Assembly: GCA_034112285.1 (NCBI GenBank)
Contig: JAWUVP010000047.1
Span: 1 to 9,469 of the forward strand
Length of the DNA stretch: 9,469 nucleotides
Direction of reading: 5' to 3'
Source of the DNA: JAWUVP01 sp034112285
GTDB taxonomy: Bacteria; Pseudomonadota; Gammaproteobacteria; JABDGN01
Part shown: piece by piece, positions 1 to 7,054 of the stretch
Position numbering within the stretch: position 1 is the stretch's first letter
Layout of the letters: every line of letters begins with the position of its first letter
Made by a program: the position numbers and the translations under genes
Notes under the pieces: generated by a model
What the model saw: only the letters and a program-made list of their open reading frames with translations
Databases searched by the model: none
Told to the model about the DNA's origin: nothing

Positions 1-256
1 CTTAACGGTACTGCGCGACAGTACCGATGGCTTTTATATTGCCGAACAAGATTTAAAGTTTCGCGGCCCTGGCGAGGTGTTGGGTACGAAGCAAACGGGA
101 ATGCAACGTTTGCGTATTGCCGATATTATGCGTGATCGAAAGTTGCTTGCTAAAGTGCAACAAGCGTCAAAAATGGTGGTGAACAGCCATCCTGAGTTGA
201 TTGCTTTATTAACTCAGCGTTGGCTGGGTAGTAAACATGAATTTGGCAAAGTTTAA
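1..256 (+). CDS. recG: ATP-dependent DNA helicase RecG, C-terminal part
   Basis: This is the last 84 residues of RecG, the superfamily 2 helicase that reverses stalled replication forks and branch-migrates Holliday junctions; the 5' end lies outside the window. The reading frame starts at base 2. It contains the RecG signature VLRDS(T/N)DGF..A..DL..RGPGE.LGT.QTG near the start of the fragment, followed by the helical tail ending in a RW(L/M) segment close to the C-terminus. This agrees with my recollection of the E. coli protein along the whole fragment. The stop codon is separated by one base from the stop codon of the convergent usher gene. recG is a housekeeping gene and probably marks the left boundary of the fimbrial cassette. 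Confidence 0.95.
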   Translation, partial: LTVLRDSTDGFYIAEQDLKFRGPGEVLGTKQTGMQRLRIADIMRDRKLLAKVQQASKMVVNSHPELIALLTQRWLGSKHEFGKV

Positions 257-281
257 ACTAACTTCGTTGCCCCTTTTTTTT
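245..281 (+). terminator. Rho-independent terminator of recG
   Basis: GGCA (245-248) plus AAGTT (249-253) can pair with AACTT (260-264) and TGCC (268-271). The loop is 6 nt and there is a 3-nt bulge (CGT) on the right arm. The stem is followed after two C by eight T (274-281). The element spans the recG stop and lies inside the 3' end of the usher gene on the other strand. The T tract read in antisense encodes part of the lysine-rich tail of the usher. Read leftward there is no T tract after the stem, so it should act for recG only. Confidence 0.65.
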
Positions 282-3170
282 CTTGTTAAAAAATATCATC
301 TTGTCAATTAAAGGCTGGCAGTAAGTTACTGTTGCATAATAGATGCCTCGAACAGGAATAATATGCTTTAATAAAACTTCACATTTTGGCCCACGCACGG
401 GTTGTACTAACAAAACCCCTGTGGTGTGGTTAAGCTCGGCATGCACATAACCAATGGAGTCGGTTTGATAATGTCTATTTCCATCAACAATCTTTGCTGA
501 GCCTAATGCGCGATGATTAGGGTAGTAAAGTCGCGTTACATATAAAAAGTTTTTAGGTAGAGTGGAGGCGTTATTTTCATCGTTGTTATTCGTTTTAAAC
601 GTTGTTATTGGCGATGGCACTGTTATTGGTCTATTTGCTTTCAGCTTTACTATTTTATGAGATAAGTCAGTCTGATTGACTATTACTTCTTGACGTGAAG
701 AATATTCACCAGTGGGTTTACAGACCATCTTTTTTTGGTAATAAAATCCTTCTTTGGGTTTAACCTTTGTTAAATCTAGTTTGCAGGCTGGACCATGTAA
801 GGGATCGACTAATAAGTGTTTGTCGGCATCTGTGACTTCTGCATGTAGGTAACCTGTACTATCTGTTTGGTTGATAGCATGTCCACCTTTTATTTGTGCA
901 AAGCCTAAAGGTTTATGGTCAGGGTAGACAAGCTGAGTAATTAGCACGTATTTAGTCATGGCATGCCAGCTGAGATATTGAACATTATTGGTAAATAAGG
1001 TCACATTACGAAGTCTTGAATCAAAAGAATAAAGTGTTTTGTTTAATGATTCTATGCTGACACTATAGGTTTTGAAGGCAGGTGCATAAATGAAAGTGGC
1101 CTTGTTGCTACGAATAACATTAATAGGTTTACCATTTATTAATACCTCAAATTTGTCTTTTGAATTTGGGCTTTGCACCTTCACTAAAAATCCGGTTGTG
1201 CCTAAGCGCGTATTGCTTAATGATGCTTGCCCTGGTTTTAATACAATACCGGTGCTGGCGGTTAAGCTAAATTGTGTGTTGTTTGCTGTAAGTGTTGGTT
1301 GATTTCGATTTATGCTCGTGTTGACATAAGCTAAATTATTTGTAAAGCTGTAACTCGCTAGAGCGCTATTGTAACTTTCATCATGGGTAAGCTTCAGATT
1401 GGCGCGTTGTTTGGTCATGCCAAGTTGATGTTTGTTCCAATCTAAATTATACGCAACATTGTAGTCATTTTTATAACGGTCATTGGCCAAGCCATGCAGG
1501 TAATGCTGTATGTTAGTGCTGAGAGAGTGGGTCACATTATCTTGCACTATTGCAAAGGATAAAGTCAATGAAACCAGTCTATCGGTCTCGTCAACTTGAT
1601 AGCCTAGCTGCAATCTTGAGCGCAATTTTTTTAGCCATGTAAAGGGCAATTGATAAGCAATGTTAAAGGCGTTGGTTTGGGCATTGTCGGCAGTTTTAAT
1701 TTCACTAAAGCTGGTGTTGGCGCTACCGTATTTAAAGCGCTGGCTAAAATATAAACTAGCCTGTAGCTTGTTTGACGTGATGGGATCAAATACATTGTTT
1801 TGATTTGTTTGTGTTTTAGTATAGATATGCCCGTATATTTTACTAAATTGAAAGCCTAGCGATGAATTACCCCATACGGTCTGGCTGTTTGCCCCTGTGC
1901 CCCAATCACCATCTGTGCCGTAGAGTAAACTGCCGGTTAAGGTTATATAGGGTAAGAGCCAGCTGATATCGGTTTCAGAAACACTGAGATCTTTACTGCC
2001 TAAAAGATTTTCACCCATAGCCCAATTATCTGTTAGTCGCTGTGCATAACCTAATTGGTAAATACTGGCTGTGCCATAAGTGGGTATGGTGGGGGTATTT
2101 GTCGTGGTCTGTTCGAGCTGGCCTAGACTCATTGAAAATTGTGGATGATTTAAAGGGGGAATGCTTGTACTCTTGACATAAAAACGCGTCACAGTCCGAA
2201 CATTATTGTTCGCATCTGTGATTTTAATGTTTACATCATAAGCACCTTCTGGGAAATTGGTGGTGTCTAAAATCTGATTGCCGGCCGAATAGGATGCGCT
2301 GGAAATAAGGCGGCCATTTTTGTAAACACTGATTAAGCTTTGAGTGGATAAATAAATTTCAATAGGTATGCCACGTATGTTTCTTTGACTTTGAAGTTGA
2401 TTTAAATCTGTTTTAAAACTTACACCCAATAAATCTTGCGTACTTATAATGCTAGCACCTTGTGTGCTGACCATGCCGGCTTGTAAATATTTACCAGCAA
2501 AGGCGTAACTACCAACGAAATTGTCCATTTGAAAATTATTAACATTTCGATGGATTGTGTCAGAATTAAAATCTCTATTGCCATCGTAATTAGCATCTAG
2601 CGTTAAATCAAAATTTTTGCGCGCGAGTGCTGAGTGGCTTTGTAGGGCATAATTTAAAATGTTGTTACTAAAAGAATCGATGGTGGTAAGCGTGTTCATA
2701 TATGAAATGTTAGCATTAGGCGTGGGGAGGTAGGCAGCTTGTGCCGCTGTGACGTGGGGTAAAAAACGCGGATTTATAAAAACATATAAGCGCATTTTTT
2801 TTTGGTCATAAATCACGCTAGCCACCTTGGGGCTTAAAATGTTACAAGGTTTTTTGGCTAAAGCATACGAGCAGGCTTGGCTGGTGTTGTTAGAGATTTT
2901 TCCGGATAAGGCATTTAATATTTTTGTTGTGTCAATGGTTTGTGGTAAGTCTAAAATAAGCGCATGAGGATTATCAATTTCAATGGTGTTGTCGTCAATG
3001 GTTACTAGCAGGGGAACCAGATAGTTGCCCATAAAATAGGCATCAACATAATTGGTTTGTGTCGAGGAAACGCTTTCAAAGCCCGGTGGAGGACTCTCAT
3101 CGGCATAAAGATTATTTAGTAGCAAGCCACATAATAGAATAAAGAAGAGTTGTTTAATCAGGCTCGACAT
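258..3170 (-). CDS. Fimbrial outer-membrane usher, CS1/TcfC (alpha) class, with duplicated C-terminal domain
   Basis: This 970-residue protein is the outer-membrane pore that takes chaperone-subunit complexes and assembles the pilus. Residues 1-24 are a Sec signal peptide (cut after LYA). Residues about 25-135 match the TcfC-type N-terminal region: PPGFE near the start, then VDAYF.GNYL, D(N)PHAL...LP, a pair of Cys and an F.NPRFL motif. A barrel follows, interrupted by a plug domain at about 267-337 (LDTTNFPEGAYDV and RFYVK motifs, then the linker IPPL). The C-terminal E-set-like region begins near 660 (GFLVKV, FEVLINGKP). Two copies of a final domain lie at 741-819 and 875-953, so the protein is longer than a usual single-copy usher of this class. 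The start overlaps the last 17 bases of the response-regulator gene with only a weak Shine-Dalgarno, so translation is probably coupled. It is the last gene of the kinase-regulator-usher unit. The tail is lysine-rich (KKKKG). The family assignment is from recalled motifs and has not been tested by search. Confidence 0.88.
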   Translation of the reverse strand: MSSLIKQLFFILLCGLLLNNLYADESPPPGFESVSSTQTNYVDAYFMGNYLVPLLVTIDDNTIEIDNPHALILDLPQTIDTTKILNALSGKISNNTSQACSYALAKKPCNILSPKVASVIYDQKKMRLYVFINPRFLPHVTAAQAAYLPTPNANISYMNTLTTIDSFSNNILNYALQSHSALARKNFDLTLDANYDGNRDFNSDTIHRNVNNFQMDNFVGSYAFAGKYLQAGMVSTQGASIISTQDLLGVSFKTDLNQLQSQRNIRGIPIEIYLSTQSLISVYKNGRLISSASYSAGNQILDTTNFPEGAYDVNIKITDANNNVRTVTRFYVKSTSIPPLNHPQFSMSLGQLEQTTTNTPTIPTYGTASIYQLGYAQRLTDNWAMGENLLGSKDLSVSETDISWLLPYITLTGSLLYGTDGDWGTGANSQTVWGNSSLGFQFSKIYGHIYTKTQTNQNNVFDPITSNKLQASLYFSQRFKYGSANTSFSEIKTADNAQTNAFNIAYQLPFTWLKKLRSRLQLGYQVDETDRLVSLTLSFAIVQDNVTHSLSTNIQHYLHGLANDRYKNDYNVAYNLDWNKHQLGMTKQRANLKLTHDESYNSALASYSFTNNLAYVNTSINRNQPTLTANNTQFSLTASTGIVLKPGQASLSNTRLGTTGFLVKVQSPNSKDKFEVLINGKPINVIRSNKATFIYAPAFKTYSVSIESLNKTLYSFDSRLRNVTLFTNNVQYLSWHAMTKYVLITQLVYPDHKPLGFAQIKGGHAINQTDSTGYLHAEVTDADKHLLVDPLHGPACKLDLTKVKPKEGFYYQKKMVCKPTGEYSSRQEVIVNQTDLSHKIVKLKANRPITVPSPITTFKTNNNDENNASTLPKNFLYVTRLYYPNHRALGSAKIVDGNRHYQTDSIGYVHAELNHTTGVLLVQPVRGPKCEVLLKHIIPVRGIYYATVTYCQPLIDKMIFFNKKKKGQRS
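312..548 (-). repeat. Usher C-terminal domain, copy 2 (residues 875-953)
   Basis: This is the second copy of the 79-residue domain. It is joined to copy 1 by a 55-residue linker (820-874) that is rich in Asn, Thr and Ser towards its end. The two Cys positions match those of copy 1 exactly. The copies have diverged well beyond recent duplication, which suggests both are maintained. Confidence 0.85.
714..950 (-). repeat. Usher C-terminal domain, copy 1 (residues 741-819)
   Basis: This is the first of two tandem protein domains in the usher. Both are 79 residues and align without gaps, with 33 identities by hand count. Shared positions include L.YP.H..LG.A.I, QTDS.GY.HAE, LLV.P..GP.C, and a final G.YY.....C.P. 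Each copy carries two Cys (here in GPAC and VCKP) that could form a disulfide. The pattern resembles the small beta domain that ends TcfC-like ushers. Confidence 0.85.
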
Positions 3171-3810
3171 CTACCAATCCATTTAGTAGGTAGGTGCACA
3201 CTAAGTCAGCAATTGTTTTTACATGCATTTTTTTCATAATGCTAGCGCGATGGTTTTCCACCGTGTTGACGCTAATGTGTAATTGATCGGCAATGAGCTT
3301 GTTAAGATTCCCTTTAACAATTAATGGTAATATTTGTGTTTCACGTTTTGTGAGCTGCTGATAATTTTCTAGAACTTCAGCATTTTGCTCTTCTTTTTGT
3401 CGGCGTTTAATATCTTCTTTTAAGGCAACGCTAATACTATTTTGCAAGGTCTGTTGATCAACCGGCTTGGTTAAGAAGTCTACGGCACCATTTTTTAAAG
3501 CATCAACCACAACGGGCACATCACTGTAGCCGCTCATGAAGAGAATAGGAATTTTTATTTCACGCTCAAGCAGCTCACGCTGTAATTGATCACCGGTCAT
3601 CCCAGGCATGCGTACGTCTAGTAATAAGCAGCTTAGGGTGTCTGTCGAATAATTGTTAAGAAAATTCTCTGCCGAAGTAAAGTTCTGAACTTTATAGCCC
3701 TCAAGCTCTAAATTTAAACGTAAGGCATTCATCAGCTCTGCGTTGTCATCTACAATGTAGATGGTAGCTTCATGTATGCGAGGATGGGCGGGTGTTTTGT
3801 TTTCTACCAT
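3154..3810 (-). CDS. FixJ/LuxR-family response regulator
   Basis: This 218-residue protein is a two-component transcription factor. The receiver domain (about residues 15-130) has all expected residues: the acidic pair D21/D22, phosphoacceptor D65 in LLLDVRMPGM, S93 in FMSGYSD, and K115-P116. A short charged linker (131-150) leads to a LuxR/NarL-type helix-turn-helix (about 152-210) containing TKRETQILPLIVKG.NK.IA and NTVE.HRASIM.KM. Overall layout is that of FixJ/TodT, so DNA binding should follow phosphorylation-driven dimerisation. The start is supported by AAGGA seven bases upstream. It lies 12 bases after the kinase stop and its 3' end overlaps the usher start by 17 bases. By position, its cognate kinase is the upstream gene, and the likely target is the divergent promoter region at 5692-5885. 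The target is inferred from context. Confidence 0.93.
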   Translation of the reverse strand: MVENKTPAHPRIHEATIYIVDDNAELMNALRLNLELEGYKVQNFTSAENFLNNYSTDTLSCLLLDVRMPGMTGDQLQRELLEREIKIPILFMSGYSDVPVVVDALKNGAVDFLTKPVDQQTLQNSISVALKEDIKRRQKEEQNAEVLENYQQLTKRETQILPLIVKGNLNKLIADQLHISVNTVENHRASIMKKMHVKTIADLVCTYLLNGLVDVEPD

Positions 3811-3822
3811 TGAAACGGTCCT

Positions 3823-5691
3823 TTAGCCACAGTAACGTGGAAAATACAAAATAAAGCAGGTGCCTTTTCCTACTTGAGATTCAACGGTAATTAACCCTTG
3901 ATGTTGTTGCATAATACCATAAGCGACGGCTAATCCTAAGCCTGTGCCTTGTCCAACGCCTTTAGTGGTAAAAAAAGGCTCAAAAACGCGCGACTGTTGC
4001 TCCAGTGCAATGCCGCTACCATTGTCGCACACACGAATTTTAACGTAATCGCCGGATTTTAGTTCTGGATATTGTTTGGCATTTCCAGCATCAACATGGG
4101 TATTACTACTATAAAACACAATTTCACCTTCTTGTTGGCAAGCATCGCGAGCATTTAAGGCTAAATTTAATAAAACTTGTAAAGCTTGGGTCGTGTCTGC
4201 GCGAATGGGCCAAGTTTTTGCATCTAGCTGTAAGATAACCTTAATTTTTTCTGGTAGATTTGGTGCTAATAAATCTTCGGCTTCATGCACCAAAATATTA
4301 ATGTTCACTTTGCCAGCTTGGTGTTGTGTTTTGCGTCCAAAGGCCAGTAATTGTTGGGTTAAATGGCTCGCTTTATTGGTGGTGCCAATAATTTGCTCTA
4401 AGGCAGTGAGCACGGTCTTATCTTCTAATTTGTTATGCAAAAATTCACTATGAGCTAATATGACGGCTAATAAATTATTAAAATCATGCGCAATGCCGGC
4501 AGCCAATGTGCCAATGGCTTGTAATTTTTGGCTTTCTTGTAATGCTGCCAGTAAGTCTTGTTTTTGTTTTGTTTCATGTTGTAGTTGCTCATAAGCCGAT
4601 TGTAATTTTTCGGTACGTAGCATCACTTTTCTATCTAGCTCTCGATTGAGCTGCATTAATTGACGATATGCACTGTAGAGTTCTTGACGCCAATGCTTGA
4701 ATGATTTGATAATATAGAACCAAATAAAACCTAACAGTATGATTGTGAAAATTATGATAATAACACTGAGTACCAAGTCCCAATTATAATAATTCAGTTG
4801 CTGCGTGATACCTTTGTTAACAAATTGAAAGCTTTTTTTAATTTCTTTGCGTAATTGTTGATGAGCACTTCGGTGTGATGTTGCATAAAATAAACTTTTT
4901 GCCTCTAAATATCGATTGTTTTCTATTTGCAGCACAACCCGATTGTTTAATTTGTTATAGGCTTGCCAATGGTGTTGCAAGTCACCAAATACTAAATTGA
5001 GCTCATATTCGGAATCGACAATTTGTAATTCATGAAATTTATTTGCCACACTTTGTTGTAGCTGAATATATTGACGTAAAAATTGTTTATCTTGACTGAG
5101 AATGCTGCTTAGCAATGCATTATTTTGACGCTGAATATTAAGGCGAATACTATTGCTTAATTCTAGCCAATACTGCTGCGGGTTACTTAGCGCCACTAAC
5201 TGCAATGCGGCGCGTTGGTAGCGCTTATTTTCATCTTTATAAGTTAAGGTCTGTAATAAATGTTTGGCGTCGAGTGTTTTATTTCTTTGTAGCAATTTGA
5301 AGCTGCGCAGTTCGATCTGAGTTAAATTTTCGCGGCTAGCGGTAATGCTACTATAAGATGAAGGCATTTGATATTGCAGCGTAAAACTTTTAATTTGTGT
5401 AAAAACATGTTTCAACTTTTCTTGTTCGGTAAAATATTTTTGTTCATATTTTTTAACTTGAGCTGGGTCATGCACTGCCAGCGTGACGTAGCTTTTTAAT
5501 AAATCATTGTGGCCTAGTAAACGGGTGTAGAGTTTTTCAACCGTGACTCGTTGGTATAGCTGGTGCTTGCTTTTGAGATTTTCCCAATAGATATTCCAGC
5601 CCATCAATAAGGTGATAACTAAGGTAATGCCGAGACCTACGGTTAACAACAAAAAGGGGCGGCGAAAGAGTTGCTGTGGATTGGTTTGCAT
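3823..5691 (-). CDS. Membrane sensor histidine kinase with large periplasmic helical sensor
   Basis: This 622-residue inner-membrane kinase is the likely partner of the response regulator 12 bases downstream. A membrane segment at about 12-32 and a second at about 305-328 bracket a periplasmic domain of about 270 residues. That domain is rich in Gln, Leu and Lys and looks helical throughout, with no recognised ligand motif; its size would suit a double helical-bundle sensor. A cytoplasmic coiled coil (about 333-390) follows. The HisKA H-box is IGTLAAGIAHDFNNLLAVI with phosphoacceptor H402. The ATPase domain has the N-box LNLALNARDAC (N513), DNGSGI (556-561), FEPFFTTK (570-577) and GQGTGLGLA (581-589). 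There is no receiver or Hpt domain, so this is a simple rather than hybrid kinase. The start is supported by AAAGGA six bases upstream. It is the first gene of the kinase-regulator-usher unit. The signal sensed is unknown. Confidence 0.93.
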   Translation of the reverse strand: MQTNPQQLFRRPFLLLTVGLGITLVITLLMGWNIYWENLKSKHQLYQRVTVEKLYTRLLGHNDLLKSYVTLAVHDPAQVKKYEQKYFTEQEKLKHVFTQIKSFTLQYQMPSSYSSITASRENLTQIELRSFKLLQRNKTLDAKHLLQTLTYKDENKRYQRAALQLVALSNPQQYWLELSNSIRLNIQRQNNALLSSILSQDKQFLRQYIQLQQSVANKFHELQIVDSEYELNLVFGDLQHHWQAYNKLNNRVVLQIENNRYLEAKSLFYATSHRSAHQQLRKEIKKSFQFVNKGITQQLNYYNWDLVLSVIIIIFTIILLGFIWFYIIKSFKHWRQELYSAYRQLMQLNRELDRKVMLRTEKLQSAYEQLQHETKQKQDLLAALQESQKLQAIGTLAAGIAHDFNNLLAVILAHSEFLHNKLEDKTVLTALEQIIGTTNKASHLTQQLLAFGRKTQHQAGKVNINILVHEAEDLLAPNLPEKIKVILQLDAKTWPIRADTTQALQVLLNLALNARDACQQEGEIVFYSSNTHVDAGNAKQYPELKSGDYVKIRVCDNGSGIALEQQSRVFEPFFTTKGVGQGTGLGLAVAYGIMQQHQGLITVESQVGKGTCFILYFPRYCG

Positions 5692-5709
5692 ATATATCCT
5701 TTACATACG

Positions 5710-5786
5710 GGCTACATTTAATCTAAAATAGCCGATTTTTAGCCTAAAATCCAGTTAATTATGGCTGTTTGAATAAAATGGCTATT
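5710..5786. promoter_or_regulatory. Cluster of GGCTA/TAGCC elements between the divergent fimbrial units
   Basis: The element occurs as GGCTA at 5710-5714, TAGCC at 5729-5733 and 5740-5744, GGCT at 5763-5766, and GGCTA at 5780-5784. The two TAGCC copies are in direct repeat with an 11-bp period, about one helical turn. The two GGCT copies lie in ATGGCT repeats 17 bp apart. AATAGCC (5727-5733) and GGCTATT (5780-5786) form a widely spaced inverted repeat. The cluster sits upstream of both units and could hold the binding sites of the FixJ-type regulator. That role is inferred. Confidence 0.4.
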
Positions 5787-5813
5787 GTTTCGTGCAAAAT
5801 ACCAAGTCTAGTC

Positions 5814-5819
5814 TATACT
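5814..5819 (+). promoter_or_regulatory. Possible -10 box of the pilin operon
   Basis: TATACT matches the sigma-70 -10 consensus at five of six positions and would start transcription near 5826, giving a leader of about 60 nt. No recognisable -35 hexamer lies 16-18 bp upstream. This fits a promoter that needs an activator. The GGCTA cluster ends about 28 bp upstream. Confidence 0.35.
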
Positions 5820-5873
5820 TTAATCATGCGCCCTAATACTGAGGCTTGCATACTCTTTAAAATTTTTTTTCAC

Positions 5874-5878
5874 GGAGG
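5874..5878 (+). promoter_or_regulatory. Strong ribosome-binding site that fixes the pilin start
   Basis: GGAGG lies seven bases before the ATG at 5886. It selects this start over in-frame upstream starts at 5769 (TTG) and 5826 (ATG), which lack such a site. Initiation at 5886 also places a proper signal peptide at the N-terminus. Confidence 0.85.
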
Positions 5879-5885
5879 AAAAAAC

Positions 5886-6425
5886 ATGAAACATAATTTC
5901 ACCAAATTTTTTATTTCTATGGTCACCTTTGGGGTCTTAGGTTTGTCGGCAAACATCGCCGCGGCTGCGGATGAGGATATTGCTGTAACCAGTACCATTG
6001 AGAGCGTCGTTGAAGTGAGCACGATTGTTGATTTGGTGTTTGGTAGCTTATCGACAGGTGCCGCAGCTGATGCCACGGGATTAGCATGTCTTTACAGTAA
6101 TGACGGTGAGACGGGTGCTTATCAGATTACGTTCAGCAGTGCGAATGCTAATGCTGGTGTGTTCCGTATGAAAGGCGTTACTGCCGAGACAGCATTTTTG
6201 CCTTATACTCTATTTTGGGATGATCAAGTGGGGGGCGCGGCTTATTCTGCTTCGTTAGTCAGCGGTGTTGCATTAGCGGCTCAAGCCATTGGGGCAATTC
6301 CCAGCGCATACCCGTGTGTTGTCAACAATGCGATTGTAAAAGCCAATATTTCTGACTCTGCGGCAGATGGTTTACAGGCACAAGCCTATACAGATACCAT
6401 TACAATGGTTGTTGCAGCCTCTTAA
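5886..6425 (+). CDS. Major fimbrial subunit-like secreted protein
   Basis: This 179-residue predicted pilin is the first gene of the rightward unit. Residues 1-28 are a Sec signal peptide (MKHNFTKFF n-region, cut within IAAAA before DED). The mature protein is small, Ala-rich and acidic, with two Cys (C68, C144) that could form a disulfide. An N-terminal stretch at about 29-47 alternates hydrophobic and polar residues and could serve as the donor strand of donor-strand exchange. Core features are VFGSL (51-55), C.YSN...GAYQITF, FRMKG and LPYTLFWDD. The C-terminal strand is YTDTITMVV. This layout recalls spore-coat-U-like archaic pilins as well as CS1-type subunits, and I cannot place it firmly in either. 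The strong ribosome-binding site fits an abundant product. Neighbours encode a related subunit, a chaperone and an usher. Confidence 0.78.
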   Translation: MKHNFTKFFISMVTFGVLGLSANIAAAADEDIAVTSTIESVVEVSTIVDLVFGSLSTGAAADATGLACLYSNDGETGAYQITFSSANANAGVFRMKGVTAETAFLPYTLFWDDQVGGAAYSASLVSGVALAAQAIGAIPSAYPCVVNNAIVKANISDSAADGLQAQAYTDTITMVVAAS

Positions 6426-6492
6426 TGTGCCTACAGGTGTTAATTTTTATTTTTTGGCAAAGACTAAAGTCGTTGCTTGAGCAAGTTAGTTA

Positions 6493-6966
6493 ATGCAGTG
6501 GTCTGTTTTAAATTTTTTTTTCAGCACTGCATTGCTATGCTTGGGCAATGTTCTTTATGCTGTGGCAGGTGTTAATGCTCCAGGCCCGGTGAGCTTAGGC
6601 AATTTGACGCTGGGTGATTTCGACACGCATGAAGTGGTTGTGAATTTATGCATCTTTAGTGAAAAGGTTTCAGGCACATATAAAGTAAAAGCCACCAGCT
6701 TACATTCTTTAGACAATCAGTACCGAATGAAACATGAATTCTCTAATCAGTATATGCTGTACACACTGAGCTTTGCAGATAACGAGCCGGGCTATAAAAA
6801 TTTGGCGTATGACACGTATTTAACAGAGCAAACAACGGGGGGGCAAGCCTCTGCTTGTGAAGAAGATAATGCTAAGTTAAAAATTACACTGGTAGGGAAT
6901 GAGGTGTCGGGTGTACCTGCAGGCGGATATGAAGACATCATCACTTTAATGATTCAAGAAGAATAG
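6493..6966 (+). CDS. Second, smaller fimbrial subunit-like secreted protein (candidate tip or initiator)
   Basis: This 157-residue protein is related in layout to the preceding pilin: LG.F, then a Cys (C53) in LCIFSE, GTYKVKATS, YRMK, YMLYTLSFAD, a second Cys (C122), and a closing strand YEDIITLMI. A signal peptide of about 23 residues (cut after LYA) lacks the usual N-terminal Lys or Arg. An in-frame stop at 6487-6489 rules out a longer version. The Shine-Dalgarno is weak compared with the first pilin, so it is probably made in lower amounts. The mature N-terminus before the core is short and broken by prolines (VNAPGP), unlike the donor-strand-like segment of the first subunit. This suggests a terminal subunit. 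It lies 67 bases after the major subunit and 88 bases before the chaperone. Function is inferred from context and shared layout. Confidence 0.68.
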   Translation: MQWSVLNFFFSTALLCLGNVLYAVAGVNAPGPVSLGNLTLGDFDTHEVVVNLCIFSEKVSGTYKVKATSLHSLDNQYRMKHEFSNQYMLYTLSFADNEPGYKNLAYDTYLTEQTTGGQASACEEDNAKLKITLVGNEVSGVPAGGYEDIITLMIQEE

Positions 6967-7008
6967 GAGGATAAAGCCTACAGATTATTTACTGGTTGCG
7001 CCTTTACT

Positions 7009-7014
7009 TATAAT
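7009..7014 (+). promoter_or_regulatory. Possible internal promoter before the chaperone gene
   Basis: A perfect TATAAT lies in the gap between the second subunit and the chaperone. It would start transcription near 7021, giving a leader of about 34 nt. The best -35 candidates are poor: TTTACT with a 15-bp spacer, or TTATTT with 18. It could give the chaperone a separate basal supply, but the evidence is only the hexamer. Confidence 0.3.
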
Positions 7015-7054
7015 GCAATAATATGGGGATTAACTATGCATAAAGGAGCATCTT

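Noticed and set aside
3129..3170. Cys in the usher leader as a possible lipoprotein site
   Set aside because: The Cys lies in the middle of the hydrophobic core (ILLCG), does not match a lipobox, and a normal signal-peptidase I site (LYA) follows.
5779..5796. TGGC...TGCA resembling a sigma-54 promoter
   Set aside because: GG and GC are 12 bp apart rather than the required 10, and the co-encoded regulator is a FixJ type without a sigma-54 activation domain.
6426..6492. T-rich stretch between the two subunit genes as a terminator or attenuator
   Set aside because: The only pairings in front of the T tract have three-base stems or a two-base loop, too weak to call, although unequal subunit expression would make sense.
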